Source: Rhizobiaceae bacterium
Lineage (GTDB): Bacteria; Pseudomonadota; Alphaproteobacteria; Rhizobiales; Rhizobiaceae
DNA length: 64,000 nt
Assembly (NCBI GenBank): GCA_014238155.1
Contig: JABABQ010000021.1
Span: 62,001-126,000, forward strand
Direction of reading: 5' to 3'
In this document: piece after piece, positions 28,646 through 38,337 of the stretch
Numbering within the stretch: position 1 is the first letter of the stretch
Layout: every line of letters begins with the position of its first letter
Translations under genes and position numbers: made by a program
Notes under the pieces: generated by a model
Told to the model about the DNA's origin: nothing
Database searches by the model: none
The model's input: only the letters and a program-made list of their open reading frames with translations

Positions 28646-31531
28646 ATGATTCCAAATCTGCTGCGGCACATGGCTTTTTGCACTCTTGTGGCAATGATTT
28701 TTCTCACTTTGGGAAAGGCTTCATTCGCCCTTGAGGCGGTTGAAGTTGCAATGGACGCGCCAGCAATCGACCTGTCAAATTCGGCTGATCAACTTAAAGG
28801 ATCCTCCGGCGGCATTCGGGTAACTGCGGCGCCTGACAGCAACGGGGTTATCAGCCGGATTGAAGTGCGTTCCACCTCGGAAACGAGCAGCGGAAACTGG
28901 TTGGCATTTGCGCTGGCCAATAATTCTGATGAGCAGATCGAACGGTTAATTGTGGCACCGCATTTCAGGTTGGCCGGATCGGGTTTTTTCTGGCCCGACC
29001 TGGGCAGCAATCGGATAGCCTCGATTACCCCAAGCCAGGGCTTTTCGCTGGACCGCCAGATGGCCAGCGATGCCGACATATTTCGCATCACACTGGACCC
29101 CGGCACAGCCGTAACCTTTGTCGCTGAAATGGTCGGTGACAAAGTACCTCAACTGACCCTTTGGGAGCCCGAAGCTTATAAAGACACCATCAACAGTTAT
29201 ACACTTTATGAAGGCATCGTTTTGGGAATTGCCGGGCTGTTGGCGGTGTTTTTGACAATCCTGTTCGTGGTCAAAGGGTCCGCCATGTTCCCGGCAACCG
29301 CCGCCCTGGCGTGGGCGATTATGGGTTATATTTGCGTGGATTTTGGGTTTATCGGCAAGATCGTTGCACTGGCGCCGGGAGATCTGAATATCTGGCGAGC
29401 CGGATCGGAAGTTTTCCTCGCCGCCAGTCTGGTGATTTTCTTCTACGCATATCTGCACCTGAACAGGTGGAACACACGCTATAATTACCTGGTTCTGATT
29501 TGGCTGATTGGCCTGCTCATATTGTTCGGAATTGCGGTAATCGCCCCTGACTATGCGGCGGGAATTGCACGGCTTTCATTTGCCCTGGCAGCGGTATTCG
29601 GACTGATCTTGATATTCATCCTGTCCTGGCGCGGCTTCGACCGGGCGATCCTGCTGATCCCCAGTTGGTGTCTGATCTTGGCCTGGGTCGCTGCTGGCTG
29701 GATGACGATAACTGGCAAGCTGGACAATGATATTGTGCAACCTGCCCTTGGTGGTGGTTTGGTTCTGATCATCATGTTGATCTCGTTTACGGTGATGCAG
29801 CATGCCTTTGCTGGTGGGACGCTGGTTCAAGGGTTGGTCAGTGACATTGAGAGACAGGCACTTGCGCTGACCGGTTCTGGCGACTCTGTTTGGGACTGGG
29901 ATGTTGATCGTGATGAAGTATTCACCGGTCCGGAAATCGTGCGGCAACTGGGTCTGAAATCTGATGCTTTGAATGGGTCGCCAAATAAATGGCTTGAGCT
30001 TTTACACCCCGATGATCGTGGCCGTTTTAAAGCAACACTCGATATTGTCCTGGAGCATCGTCGCGGACGTGTTTATCAGAATTTTCGACTTCGGGCCGAT
30101 AATGGGCAATATCACTGGCTGGTGATCCGGGCCCGTCCGGTGATCGGAAATGATGGGGAGGTTCTGCGCTGCGTTGGAACCATTTCCGATATTACGCCCC
30201 AAAAAGCTGCCCAGGAGCGGTTGCTACACGATGCTGTGCACGACAATCTCACCGGATTGCCCAATCGAGAACTGTTTTACGACAGGCTTGGGGCAGCTAT
30301 ATCTCTGGCTCAGACACGGACTGGAATTCGACCATCGGTTTTTGTAATCGACTTTGATCGATTTTCTGACGTGAACGATTCTCTGGGATATTCGGTTGGC
30401 GATTCAATTCTGCTGACCATGGCCCGTCGACTGGGGCGAATTCTCAAGCCCCAGGATTGTCTCGCCCGCCTTGCTGGAGACCAATTGGTACTGTTGCTGT
30501 TGTCGGAGACCGACCCCGAACGCATTGCCGCATTGGCAGATGCATTGCAAAGAGCCATCAAGGCACCCGTCAGCTTCTCAAATCAAGAGATTTATTTAAC
30601 AGCGTCTATCGGTTTGGTCAGTTGGTCTGCCGACATACAAAAACCGGCAGAACTGGTTCAATTTGCTGAAATCGCCATGCTCCAGGGCAAGCGCGTCGGT
30701 GGCGATCGTATTGAGCCATTCAGACCGGCTTTCAGATCTCAGCCAAGCCCTGCTGGTCATATGGAATCTGATTTGCGCAACGCTCTTGAAAGTGGCCAAT
30801 TGGAAGTCTACTACCAACCCATAATCACATTAAAAAACAAGTCTGTGGCCGGATTTGAGGCGTTGCTTCGCTGGAACCATCCAAAGCGCGGTGTGGTTGG
30901 GCCAGCGGACTTTATTCCGATTGCAGAAAAAAGTGGTTTGATCGTTCCCATGGGTCGATTTGCGATTGATGAAGCGGCCCGGCAACTGGCCCAATGGCAG
31001 GAACAATTGAGCGCCGCACCAATATTTGTCAGCGTCAATATGTCGAGCCAGCAGTTGTTGCGTCATGATCTGATTAACGACGTTAAAGGTGCGCTGACGC
31101 GCAACCAATTGTTGCCAAAGACGCTGAGGCTTGAACTGACAGAATCTCAGATCATGGAAAACCCTGAACACTCCAGCCAGGTGCTCGACCGCATCAGAAA
31201 CCTTGGGGCCGGCCTGTCTTTGGATGATTTCGGGACCGGACATTCTTCTCTGTCTTACCTGATGAATTTCCCGTTCGACACGATCAAAATCGATCAGAGT
31301 TTCCTTGCTGATTCCAGCCATCAAGGCCGTCCGATTATTTTGAAATCGATTGTCAATCTGGCCCACGATCTTGGGATGACAGTGGTGGCGGAGGGTGTCG
31401 AATCAAAAAGTGACGCTTCAAAACTGCACAAGCTCGGCTGTGAATACGCTCAAGGCTTTATGTTTGGTGAACCAATGACCGCCGATGCCGCGTTTCGCGC
31501 TCTTAAACAAGGTCACGCCAAGGCACAATAA
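28646..31531 (+). CDS. Membrane 7TM-PAS-GGDEF(degenerate)-EAL protein
   Basis: A 961-residue cyclic-di-GMP signalling protein. It has a signal peptide (1-28), a periplasmic sensor region of about 155 residues, about seven membrane helices (188-385), a PAS domain (411-525), GGDEF (about 530-690) and EAL (about 710-955). The GGDEF signature is degenerate (LAGDQ near 606-610), so cyclase activity is unlikely. The EAL domain keeps FEALLRW, ELTESQIMEN, LDDFGTGHSSLSYL and KIDQSF, consistent with an active phosphodiesterase. The ATG at 28646 was chosen, with a GGGA ribosome site; a GTG at 28595 is in frame. It converges on yqgE at a hairpin. Confidence 0.9.
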   Translation: MIPNLLRHMAFCTLVAMIFLTLGKASFALEAVEVAMDAPAIDLSNSADQLKGSSGGIRVTAAPDSNGVISRIEVRSTSETSSGNWLAFALANNSDEQIERLIVAPHFRLAGSGFFWPDLGSNRIASITPSQGFSLDRQMASDADIFRITLDPGTAVTFVAEMVGDKVPQLTLWEPEAYKDTINSYTLYEGIVLGIAGLLAVFLTILFVVKGSAMFPATAALAWAIMGYICVDFGFIGKIVALAPGDLNIWRAGSEVFLAASLVIFFYAYLHLNRWNTRYNYLVLIWLIGLLILFGIAVIAPDYAAGIARLSFALAAVFGLILIFILSWRGFDRAILLIPSWCLILAWVAAGWMTITGKLDNDIVQPALGGGLVLIIMLISFTVMQHAFAGGTLVQGLVSDIERQALALTGSGDSVWDWDVDRDEVFTGPEIVRQLGLKSDALNGSPNKWLELLHPDDRGRFKATLDIVLEHRRGRVYQNFRLRADNGQYHWLVIRARPVIGNDGEVLRCVGTISDITPQKAAQERLLHDAVHDNLTGLPNRELFYDRLGAAISLAQTRTGIRPSVFVIDFDRFSDVNDSLGYSVGDSILLTMARRLGRILKPQDCLARLAGDQLVLLLLSETDPERIAALADALQRAIKAPVSFSNQEIYLTASIGLVSWSADIQKPAELVQFAEIAMLQGKRVGGDRIEPFRPAFRSQPSPAGHMESDLRNALESGQLEVYYQPIITLKNKSVAGFEALLRWNHPKRGVVGPADFIPIAEKSGLIVPMGRFAIDEAARQLAQWQEQLSAAPIFVSVNMSSQQLLRHDLINDVKGALTRNQLLPKTLRLELTESQIMENPEHSSQVLDRIRNLGAGLSLDDFGTGHSSLSYLMNFPFDTIKIDQSFLADSSHQGRPIILKSIVNLAHDLGMTVVAEGVESKSDASKLHKLGCEYAQGFMFGEPMTADAAFRALKQGHAKAQ

Positions 31532-31554
31532 GTGCTGGGATCGACCGGGGTTGG

Positions 31555-31591
31555 CGCATAATGTGCTGCGGTCCCATCAACACATTATGCG
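31555..31591. terminator. Bidirectional hairpin between the EAL gene and yqgE
   Basis: A perfect 11-bp inverted repeat, CGCATAATGTG and its complement, has a 15-base loop. It sits between two convergent genes and overlaps the last codons of yqgE. U-tracts are short, so termination is inferred from position and stem. Confidence 0.55.
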
Positions 31592-32163
31592 TGGCCAGAG
31601 TCTGTTGACAACATTTCTTCGCTGATGCCCAGGCTGGCAAGAGCCGCACTATATTGGTCATCATGAGATGTTTTGAATACGATTTGATCGGTCGCAGGGG
31701 TGGTCAGCCAACCGTTTTGCAAAATTTCTTCTTCAATCTGCCCCGCTGACCAACCGGAATATCCAAGTAACATGATGGCGCTATCAGGCGGGTGATCGCT
31801 GGCGATACGTTGCAGTGCATCAAGCGTTGCCGTGACACACGCAAGATCTCCCACCCTTGTTGATGCAGGCGTGCTGTATTCCACCGAGTGAAGTACAAAA
31901 CCCCTGCCCTGTTCTACAGGTCCACCCCGAAATACGACGACTTTTTCAGCCACCTCATCATTGCGGTCAGTGATTTCCAGTTCGTCCAGTATTTCCGTCA
32001 GTTTTGGATGGGCGACCGGCTGATTGAGCACGAACCCCATACTGCCTTCCTGCGAATGGGCACAGATCAATATGACCGATCGGGCAAACCGCCGATCCAG
32101 CATCCCGGGCATGGCGACCAGCAATTGGCCCGTCAGATCTAGGGATTCGGATTTTTCATTCAT
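31585..32163 (-). CDS. YqgE/AlgH family protein (DUF179)
   Basis: A protein of about 192 residues. Family motifs are LTGQLLVAMPGMLDRRFARSVILICAHS, EGSMGFVLNQP, VFRGGPVEQGRGFVLH and MLLGYSGWSAGQIEEEI. YqgE/AlgH proteins are conserved but of unclear biochemical function; AlgH was linked to alginate regulation in Pseudomonas. The ATG at 32163 was preferred over an in-frame GTG five codons upstream. It is divergent from the DsbD-N protein gene. Confidence 0.9.
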   Translation of the reverse strand: MNEKSESLDLTGQLLVAMPGMLDRRFARSVILICAHSQEGSMGFVLNQPVAHPKLTEILDELEITDRNDEVAEKVVVFRGGPVEQGRGFVLHSVEYSTPASTRVGDLACVTATLDALQRIASDHPPDSAIMLLGYSGWSAGQIEEEILQNGWLTTPATDQIVFKTSHDDQYSAALASLGISEEMLSTDSGHA

Positions 32164-32287
32164 GCCTGATCTTACCAAAATTCCAAATTCAGGGAAATGC
32201 CACCTTGAGTGTAATGCTCACAATCTTATGACCATTCGTGTGAGGTCTCTTGTCGATTTGTCAACCGATGGCGCTTACTAATATTCC

Positions 32288-33130
32288 ATGAACATTATTC
32301 CATCACGCCAATTATCGCGCCTTGTCAGTGCCGTTGTTGTTACCGGCCTCGCTGCCCTGATGGCCACCAATGTCAACGCCACCGAGAGCGATTGGTTTGT
32401 GACTGATGGTGCAAAAATTCGTTTGATTTCATTGCCCTCCTCAGATGGAAAAACAATCGATGCCGGACTTCAAATTCACCTGGAAAAAGGCTGGAAAACC
32501 TATTGGCGCGCTCCCGGAGCGTCGGGACTGCCACCCCAACTTGATTTTTCACAATCCAGCAACATTGCTGCTGCAAAGTTAGACTATCCCGCTCCTATGA
32601 CATTTGGAGCGGACGATAATCTAACCGCCGGCTACGATTTTCCTGTAACCTTTCCAATTTCAATCGACCCACTTTTTCGCGACAGGCCGGTCAATCTTAA
32701 AGTTGCTGGCATTGTCGGCATCTGTGCCGATGTCTGCATCCCGGTTCAGTTTTCTCTTTCGCTGCTGGAAGAAGGCCGAGGCCAGTCTACCCGCGACGTG
32801 GCCGCGGCGCTTTATCAGGCGCGGGCCAATCTGATTGGCCAGCAACGGCCGGACTTTCAGGTTGTCGCTGCCAAAGTCAGCAACCGCATACTGCAGATTG
32901 ACGCAACGGTTCCCCCCGGAACCCAGCAGAGCACCGCTCTCGTTGAAGGTCCGACATCGTGGTATCTGACTCCCGCCCGGGCAACATCAATTAACGGCAC
33001 CAGCGCCCGCTACGAAGTCAGTCTGAAAGATATTCCAGCCGATGCCGTGCCCGAGAATACTGAGATCAAGGTGACACTGGTGAGCGACGGATCGGGAGTG
33101 GAAGCTGTTCTTACCCCGACACGAAATTAG
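32288..33130 (+). CDS. DsbD N-terminal (alpha) domain protein, periplasmic
   Basis: A 280-residue protein with a signal peptide (VSAVVVTGLAALMATNVNA). The rest resembles the DsbD alpha domain: LQIHLEKGWKTYWRAPGASGLPP, then GICADVCIPVQFSL with the CxxxC cysteines. In DsbD this domain hands electrons to periplasmic partners such as cytochrome c maturation and thiol repair proteins. No membrane beta domain or thioredoxin gamma domain is present, so this is a stand-alone alpha-like module and a partner for reducing power must exist elsewhere. The TAG stop overlaps a copy of the dispersed repeat. Confidence 0.87.
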   Translation: MNIIPSRQLSRLVSAVVVTGLAALMATNVNATESDWFVTDGAKIRLISLPSSDGKTIDAGLQIHLEKGWKTYWRAPGASGLPPQLDFSQSSNIAAAKLDYPAPMTFGADDNLTAGYDFPVTFPISIDPLFRDRPVNLKVAGIVGICADVCIPVQFSLSLLEEGRGQSTRDVAAALYQARANLIGQQRPDFQVVAAKVSNRILQIDATVPPGTQQSTALVEGPTSWYLTPARATSINGTSARYEVSLKDIPADAVPENTEIKVTLVSDGSGVEAVLTPTRN

Positions 33131-33155
33131 CTCCATTTAAGCGTGAACGGCTCTA
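33130..33155 (-). repeat. Dispersed 26-bp repeat, copy 1
   Basis: Read on the minus strand this is TAGAGCCGTTCACGCTTAA followed by ATGGAGC. It matches the right terminal repeat of the element at 62262-62549 at 25 of 26 positions. Its outermost base coincides with the TAG stop codon of the preceding gene. Confidence 0.85.
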
Positions 33156-33160
33156 AGCGC

Positions 33161-33188
33161 TTGACCTGCGACCACATTATCCTATTTG
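33161..33188 (+). promoter_or_regulatory. Candidate promoter of the peroxiredoxin gene
   Basis: TTGACC at 33161-33166 (with a C before it, as in the rhizobial CTTGAC -35) and TATTTG at 33183-33188, 16 bases apart, lie about 36 bp before the ATG of the peroxiredoxin gene. AAGGA acts as ribosome site. This rests on motif match only. Confidence 0.35.
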
Positions 33189-33223
33189 GGTAGCCAAGAC
33201 GAAAAATCTCTGAAGGAACGTGA

Positions 33224-33709
33224 ATGTCCATCCAAGTTGGCGATAAACTCCCGGATGCAGAATTCATCATCATGACCGATGATGGACCGTCGAAAAAATC
33301 TGTATCACAGATGACTTCTGGTAGAAAAATTGTCCTGTTTTCCGTGCCGGGTGCTTTCACACCAACCTGTCACGAAAGTCACCTTCCAGGATTCATCGAA
33401 CATGCTGATGCAATCAGGGAAAAAGGTGTCGATGAAATCGCCGTGGTCTCCGTCAACGACGTGCATGTTATCAATGCATGGGCCGAAGTAACCAGAGGCA
33501 AGGGAAAGATCACCTTTCTGTCAGATGGTAACGCAGATTTTGCAAATGCAATTGGCATGGCCCGCGATATGTCTGCTGCGGGCATGGGACTGCGCTCAAT
33601 ACGCTATTCGATGATTGTAGAAGATGGAATTGTCACCGCTCTCAATCAGGGTGATGTTCGAGGTCAGGCGACGATAAGCTCCGCCGTCGCGATTCTAAAA
33701 CAACTTTAA
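33224..33709 (+). CDS. Prx5-type peroxiredoxin, 1-Cys
   Basis: A 161-residue peroxiredoxin that reduces hydroperoxides. The peroxidatic Cys is C49 in VPGAFTPTCHESHLPGF, a clear Prx5 signature. There is no other cysteine in the protein, so it works as a 1-Cys enzyme needing an external thiol such as glutathione or glutaredoxin. It is convergent with rnhA (3 bases between stops), a common arrangement in Hyphomicrobiales as far as I recall. Confidence 0.93.
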   Translation: MSIQVGDKLPDAEFIIMTDDGPSKKSVSQMTSGRKIVLFSVPGAFTPTCHESHLPGFIEHADAIREKGVDEIAVVSVNDVHVINAWAEVTRGKGKITFLSDGNADFANAIGMARDMSAAGMGLRSIRYSMIVEDGIVTALNQGDVRGQATISSAVAILKQL

Positions 33710-33712
33710 CGC

Positions 33713-34159
33713 CTATTGATCGGTAAGTTTGTAGGGCTCCATTCCGTAACGGGCCAGTTCATCGGCGCGTTCGTTTTCAGGGTGACCTGCGTGACCCTTG
33801 ACCCAGTGCCAGCTAACCTGATGGCGTTTGACGGCTTCCTCCAGAGCTTTCCAGAGTTCGGCATTCTTGACGGGTTTTTTGGCGGAAGTCTTCCAACCGT
33901 TCTTCTTCCACCCTTCAATCCACCCGGTCATGCCGCCTTTTACATATTGCGAGTCAGTATGCAGATCGACAATGCAAGGCTGAGTGAGGGCATTAAGTGC
34001 CTCAATTGCAGCGAGCAGTTCCATGCGATTGTTGGTGGTTTCAAAGTCACCGCCAGACAATTCCTTTTCGTGCTCGCCAAAACGGATCAATGCGCCCCAG
34101 CCACCGGGGCCCGGATTGCCCGAACAAGCTCCGTCAGTCCAGATCGATACTGTTTTCAT
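33713..34159 (-). CDS. rnhA: Ribonuclease HI
   Basis: A 148-residue enzyme removing RNA from RNA-DNA hybrids. The metal-binding carboxylates sit in [18 protein letters not shown] (Asp), [13 protein letters not shown] (Glu), [16 protein letters not shown] (Asp) and the C-terminal [14 protein letters not shown] (His/Asp). The length is standard. The start codon overlaps the thrB stop (ATGA), so it is translationally coupled to thrB. Confidence 0.96.
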   Translation of the reverse strand: MKTVSIWTDGACSGNPGPGGWGALIRFGEHEKELSGGDFETTNNRMELLAAIEALNALTQPCIVDLHTDSQYVKGGMTGWIEGWKKNGWKTSAKKPVKNAELWKALEEAVKRHQVSWHWVKGHAGHPENERADELARYGMEPYKLTDQ

Positions 34160-35115
34160 TGCGCCCCAAACGTCGCTGGAGTGGTACTTTTGAAAAACCG
34201 CAGCCGGACGCTGAAATCTTTTGGATCGTGCGGGACGACCAGCGCGCCGGGCGGAACATTCAGCCAGTCGTTGACCCGTGTTAGCAGGAAACGCAAAGCA
34301 GCACCGCGGGTGAGAACCGGCAACACTTCAATCTCTTGCCGGGTCAATTCACGAACCGAGGAATAGCCTTCTAATAATGCATTGCAGCGCGTTGCATCAA
34401 AACTCAGATCATCATCAAAACACCAGGCATTGATGCCAACCGCCAAATCATAGGCAAGGAAATCATTGCAGGCGAAATAGAAGTCGATGACACCGGATAT
34501 CTGGCCATCGAGGAAAAACACATTGTCCCTGAACAAATCTGCATGGATTACGCCGGAAGGGATATCTTTGGGCCAATTTTCCTGAGCGAATGCCAGCTCT
34601 GAGACAATGAGGTCAGCCATCCCGGGCTCGACAGAATCAGCCTGATCAACGGCACTGTCCACCAGTGCCGGCCAGCCGGAAGGAGCCAGGGCATTGGCAC
34701 GGTGGATGTCGAAACCTTTTGCGGTTTTGTGCAACTGGGCCATTGTCTGACCTGCTATTCTGCAGGTATCGGGCGTTGGATGAGATATCTCCATGCCTTC
34801 AAGAAACGAGATGATTGCGGCCGGTCGGCTTTCAAGGCGCCCCAATGCCTGACCGTTTCGGTTTCTGATTGGCAAGGGGCAGGCAAATCCTCGGCTGGCA
34901 AGATGATCCATCAGGCCGATAAAAAATGGCAGGTCCGCTTCCTCGACCCGCTTTTCATAGAGCGTCAGAATGTAGAGATCCTGATCGGTGCGCAGCAGAT
35001 AATTGGTATTCTCAACTCCACCCGCAATACCTTTGAAAGACAGCACTTTGCCAACATCATAATCTGCAAGAAAGGCCTCAAGTGCCTCATCGGAAACTTC
35101 AGTATATACGGCCAT
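34156..35115 (-). CDS. thrB: Homoserine kinase, APH-fold (ThrB type II)
   Basis: A 319-residue kinase that phosphorylates homoserine for threonine synthesis. It belongs to the aminoglycoside-phosphotransferase-like type found in alphaproteobacteria and pseudomonads, not the GHMP type. Seen are [17 protein letters not shown], the catalytic [13 protein letters not shown] (HxDLxxxN) and the metal-binding [18 protein letters not shown]. It is adjacent to ispH (no gap) and overlaps rnhA. Its pathway partner thrC is at 25110. Confidence 0.95.
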   Translation of the reverse strand: MAVYTEVSDEALEAFLADYDVGKVLSFKGIAGGVENTNYLLRTDQDLYILTLYEKRVEEADLPFFIGLMDHLASRGFACPLPIRNRNGQALGRLESRPAAIISFLEGMEISHPTPDTCRIAGQTMAQLHKTAKGFDIHRANALAPSGWPALVDSAVDQADSVEPGMADLIVSELAFAQENWPKDIPSGVIHADLFRDNVFFLDGQISGVIDFYFACNDFLAYDLAVGINAWCFDDDLSFDATRCNALLEGYSSVRELTRQEIEVLPVLTRGAALRFLLTRVNDWLNVPPGALVVPHDPKDFSVRLRFFKSTTPATFGAQ

Positions 35116-36117
35116 TTATGCGGACCCGTTTACGAAGGCCATGTCGGACTCCTCCAAGGGAACATCCCGCAGCTCTCGCATAACCATGAATTGCTCGTTT
35201 TCAACTGTGGTCTCCGCCAGATCAACCGTCAGGTTAAAGCGTTGGCGAAAGGCTTCGATAATTCCTTCAACCAACAGTTCAGGCGCTGATGCACCGGCTG
35301 AAAGACCAATCGTAAAATCACGCGGTAAATTTACGAATTCCGACCAGTGAATTTCAGATGCGTTTTGAACCAACATGGAATCACGGGCACCAGCGCGGCG
35401 CGCTACATCAACCAGCCGATTTGAATTGGACGAATTGGGAGCGCCGACCACCAAAAATAGATCACAATGCGGTGCCGCAGCCTTTACCGATTCCTGCCGA
35501 TTGGTGGTCGCGTAGCAAATGCTTTCAGCTGCTGGCGCCTGTATCTCGGGGAATCGTTGCTCCATGCGGGCAATGATCTCTGATGTATCATCAACGGAGA
35601 GTGTGGTCTGGGTCACATATCCAAGGCCGGCATCCGGGTCGGGTGCATATGAATTCACATCTTCAAGTGTTTCGATCAGCGTCACTTTGCCAGGCGGCAA
35701 TTGCCCCATTGTGCCGATCACTTCTGGATGACCACGGTGGCCAACCAGCAATACATGACGGCCTTTGCGGTCATGCGACATGGCCTGTTTATGAACCTTT
35801 GATACCAATGGGCAGGTCGCATCGAGGAAAAACATATTTCGGGCTGCAGCTGTTGCCGGAACCGACCGGGGGACACCGTGAGCGGAGAATATGACCGGCT
35901 GGTCGGTATCGGGAATTTCATCAAGATCCTTGACGAAAATCGCGCCAAGATTTTCCAAACCCTCGACCACGTAACGGTTGTGCACAATTTCATGGCGCAC
36001 ATAGACCGGGGCTCCATATTTCTTCAAAGCCAACACGACAATCTGAATCGCCCGGTCAACACCGGCGCAAAATCCGCGCGGTCCGCATAACAGCAGCTTG
36101 GCACTGGGCATAGTCAT
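35116..36117 (-). CDS. ispH: 4-hydroxy-3-methylbut-2-enyl diphosphate reductase
   Basis: A protein of about 333 residues catalysing the last step of the MEP isoprenoid pathway, reducing HMBPP to IPP and DMAPP with a 4Fe-4S cluster. Cluster cysteines sit in [28 protein letters not shown] and [11 protein letters not shown]. Substrate residues are in [14 protein letters not shown] and [11 protein letters not shown]. The start is placed at 36117 ([15 protein letters not shown]) because homology begins there and longer frames run into the SURF1 gene. dxs of the same pathway is at 60261. Confidence 0.93.
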   Translation of the reverse strand: MTMPSAKLLLCGPRGFCAGVDRAIQIVVLALKKYGAPVYVRHEIVHNRYVVEGLENLGAIFVKDLDEIPDTDQPVIFSAHGVPRSVPATAAARNMFFLDATCPLVSKVHKQAMSHDRKGRHVLLVGHRGHPEVIGTMGQLPPGKVTLIETLEDVNSYAPDPDAGLGYVTQTTLSVDDTSEIIARMEQRFPEIQAPAAESICYATTNRQESVKAAAPHCDLFLVVGAPNSSNSNRLVDVARRAGARDSMLVQNASEIHWSEFVNLPRDFTIGLSAGASAPELLVEGIIEAFRQRFNLTVDLAETTVENEQFMVMRELRDVPLEESDMAFVNGSA

Positions 36118-36181
36118 CTGGCTTGGAGTCTCCGCAAACGTTTGTTGAAACTGCATAGACAGTATTTGCGCCTTAATACAA

Positions 36182-36907
36182 TCAAGAATTGGTTCTGATA
36201 CGGCCAAACAGGAAAAATCCACCAACCACCAGCAACGCGCCCGCAAGGCCAAACCATGTCAGGGCATATTGCAAGTGGCTGTTGGTAAATTTGATCCGCG
36301 TCACTCCGCCGACCGGCAATTTTTGAGCGTTAGGCGTAGCTCCCGCATCAACGAAAAATGGAATTATCTGAGATCCATCGGGACCAAATGCCTGAGCCTT
36401 CATCTGGGCAAGTGATTTCCAGTAGTAGATGTTTTTCTGGAGGTCATTGTCGGGAACAAAAGAATTAGGTTTTGCCTGCGGCGCCGACCGGGCAAGTCCG
36501 TTGATTTCCAGGCGACCGGCAACCTGGCCCAGCGCACGGGTATTCGCAGACTTTTTCTGCAACGGCACATAGCCCCGATTGACAAAAATATGGGCACCAG
36601 AATTCAGCTTCAGCGGCGTATAAACGAAATATCCCGGATTGCCCTTGTGGGTGGCGTAGAAGTATTGCTCGCGGGCGTGGTCGAACACCCCGGAAACCCG
36701 CATCGGCCGATACTCGATATCCTCTCCCTGCTGATGCATCTGCTGAACGTCATCCAACGACAAGGGTGAGGCTGAAAGATTGTTTTCGACCCGTGCAATG
36801 AGCCCCTGTTTCCAGGCCAGACGCTTCAATTGCCAGATGCCAAGTCCACTCAGAAAAACGATCCCCAGCGCAATCGCAACAGCCAGAAATATATTAGCGA
36901 GTTTCAT
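36182..36907 (-). CDS. SURF1 family cytochrome oxidase assembly protein
   Basis: A 241-residue membrane protein with one N-terminal helix ([31 protein letters not shown]) and one C-terminal helix ([22 protein letters not shown]). Between them lie periplasmic motifs [12 protein letters not shown] and [15 protein letters not shown] typical of SURF1. SURF1 helps haem a insertion into subunit I of aa3 oxidase. It lies 15 bp downstream of the DUF983 gene and upstream of ispH. Confidence 0.93.
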   Translation of the reverse strand: MKLANIFLAVAIALGIVFLSGLGIWQLKRLAWKQGLIARVENNLSASPLSLDDVQQMHQQGEDIEYRPMRVSGVFDHAREQYFYATHKGNPGYFVYTPLKLNSGAHIFVNRGYVPLQKKSANTRALGQVAGRLEINGLARSAPQAKPNSFVPDNDLQKNIYYWKSLAQMKAQAFGPDGSQIIPFFVDAGATPNAQKLPVGGVTRIKFTNSHLQYALTWFGLAGALLVVGGFFLFGRIRTNS

Positions 36908-36922
36908 AAATCATCCTGCTGC

Positions 36923-37318
36923 TCAGTTCTCACCGGGTTCGTCCAGTCGACCGGACGCAGCGTCGTGATGCCAGGTGAGATTGATCAGCACCCCTTTCAT
37001 CATGCGCAAAACCGGCAAACCCAAAATCACCACCAGCGGTGGCCATAGCAACACATGCACCCATCCCGGCGGGAAATAGGTAAATTCAACAAAAAGCGCC
37101 AGGCCGAGTATCAAAAACCCCAATCCCATTATGATGAATACAGTTGGGCCATCACCTGAATCATTAAAGTCATAGTCCAGATGGCAGGCGGTGCATTGTT
37201 GCTTGACTGTCAGTAGACCTGCAAACAGGTTGCCTTCGCCACATCTGGGGCACCTGCCCCGAATGCCGGTCGGCACCGGGTCAAGCGGTGGATAGTGTTG
37301 ATGCTTGTTATCAGCCAA
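36923..37318 (-). CDS. DUF983 zinc-ribbon membrane protein
   Basis: A 131-residue protein. The N-terminal zinc-ribbon-like part is RGRCPRCGEGNLFAGLLTVKQQCTACHLDY (CxxC twice). Two membrane helices follow (FIIMGLGFLILGLALFV and VHVLLWPPLVVILGLPVL). DUF983 genes are regularly embedded in alphaproteobacterial oxidase operons, and a role in oxidase biogenesis is inferred from that. It lies after ctaE, separated by a strong terminator hairpin. Confidence 0.9.
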   Translation of the reverse strand: MADNKHQHYPPLDPVPTGIRGRCPRCGEGNLFAGLLTVKQQCTACHLDYDFNDSGDGPTVFIIMGLGFLILGLALFVEFTYFPPGWVHVLLWPPLVVILGLPVLRMMKGVLINLTWHHDAASGRLDEPGEN

Positions 37319-37349
37319 TCAGATTGCTCCACAATTGTTTGGTGATGAC

Positions 37350-37384
37350 AAAAAACGACGGGGCAGTTTGCCACCGCCCCGTCG
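37350..37384 (-). terminator. Intrinsic terminator downstream of ctaE
   Basis: On the minus strand CGACGGGGC and its perfect complement form a 9-bp stem with an 11-base loop, followed directly by six T. This is a textbook intrinsic terminator 22 bp after the ctaE stop. It should separate or attenuate DUF983-SURF1-ispH-thrB-rnhA from the oxidase genes. Confidence 0.85.
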
Positions 37385-37406
37385 CCATTGTCTCAGATAG
37401 AGCCGT

Positions 37407-38279
37407 TTAGTGTTGGGCGATCGTCGCACCAGCGCTGGCCCAGATATAGACTGCAACAAACAGGAACAGCCAGACCACATCAACGAAGTGCCAATACCAG
37501 GCAGCCGCTTCGAAACCAAAATGCTGTTTCTCGGTGAAGTGCCCCTGCATTGCGCGCAACAGGCAAATGATCAGGAAGATCGTCCCGACCAGAACGTGGA
37601 AACCATGGAACCCGGTCGCCATGAAGAATGTGGAACCATATATCGATTCGCCGAATGTAAATGGCGCAACCGCATATTCATAAGCTTGTACCGACGTAAA
37701 GATAACACCCAGCACAACCGTCAGGAACAAGCCCCAGATGAGGCCCTTGCGGTCACCTTCCAACAGAGCGTGGTGCGCCCAGGTTACCGTTGTGCCGGAA
37801 AGCAGCAGCGTCACCGTGTTGAACAATGGCAGGTGCAGCGGATCGATCACATGGATACCGGTTGGTGGCCAATGGCCGCCTGTATAGGCAACCCGGGCCG
37901 CCTGCTGCGCTTCATCAGCAAACAAGGAGGCATCGAAAAAGGCCCAGAACCAAGCCACAAAGAACATCACCTCTGAGGCAATGAACATGATCATGCCATA
38001 GCGCAAATGAATCGACACCACCTGGGTGTGGTCACCACCGTGGGCTTCCTTGATCGTATCAGCCCACCAGCCATACATTGTGTACAGCACAACCAGCAAA
38101 CCAATAATGAACACCCAGGGGCCACTCATGCCCATAGTCGAAGCTTCGGCATCTTTTAGCGTCTGCATCCAGACGACACCGCCGATCGCCATCATCAGGC
38201 CGCCAATTGCACCAATCAACGGCCAGGGGCTCGGATCGATAATATGATAGTCGTGGTTTTTACTGTGCGCGTCGGCCAT
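37407..38279 (-). CDS. ctaE: Cytochrome c oxidase subunit III
   Basis: A 290-residue membrane protein with about seven helices. Family motifs are WPLIGAIGGLMMAIGGVVWM, MFIASEVMFFVAWFWAFF, SGTTVTWAHHALLEGD, MATGFHGFHVLVGTIFL and AAWYWHFVDVVWLFLFV. It is a subunit of aa3-type oxidase in the inner membrane that stabilises the core and supports proton uptake. It is preceded by ctaG (58 bp) and followed by the terminator. Confidence 0.96.
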   Translation of the reverse strand: MADAHSKNHDYHIIDPSPWPLIGAIGGLMMAIGGVVWMQTLKDAEASTMGMSGPWVFIIGLLVVLYTMYGWWADTIKEAHGGDHTQVVSIHLRYGMIMFIASEVMFFVAWFWAFFDASLFADEAQQAARVAYTGGHWPPTGIHVIDPLHLPLFNTVTLLLSGTTVTWAHHALLEGDRKGLIWGLFLTVVLGVIFTSVQAYEYAVAPFTFGESIYGSTFFMATGFHGFHVLVGTIFLIICLLRAMQGHFTEKQHFGFEAAAWYWHFVDVVWLFLFVAVYIWASAGATIAQH

Positions 38280-38337
38280 GTTGGTCTCCAGCGAGGCTTT
38301 CTCTTTGTATCAATCCTTATACCGCTTTTACTGCAAT

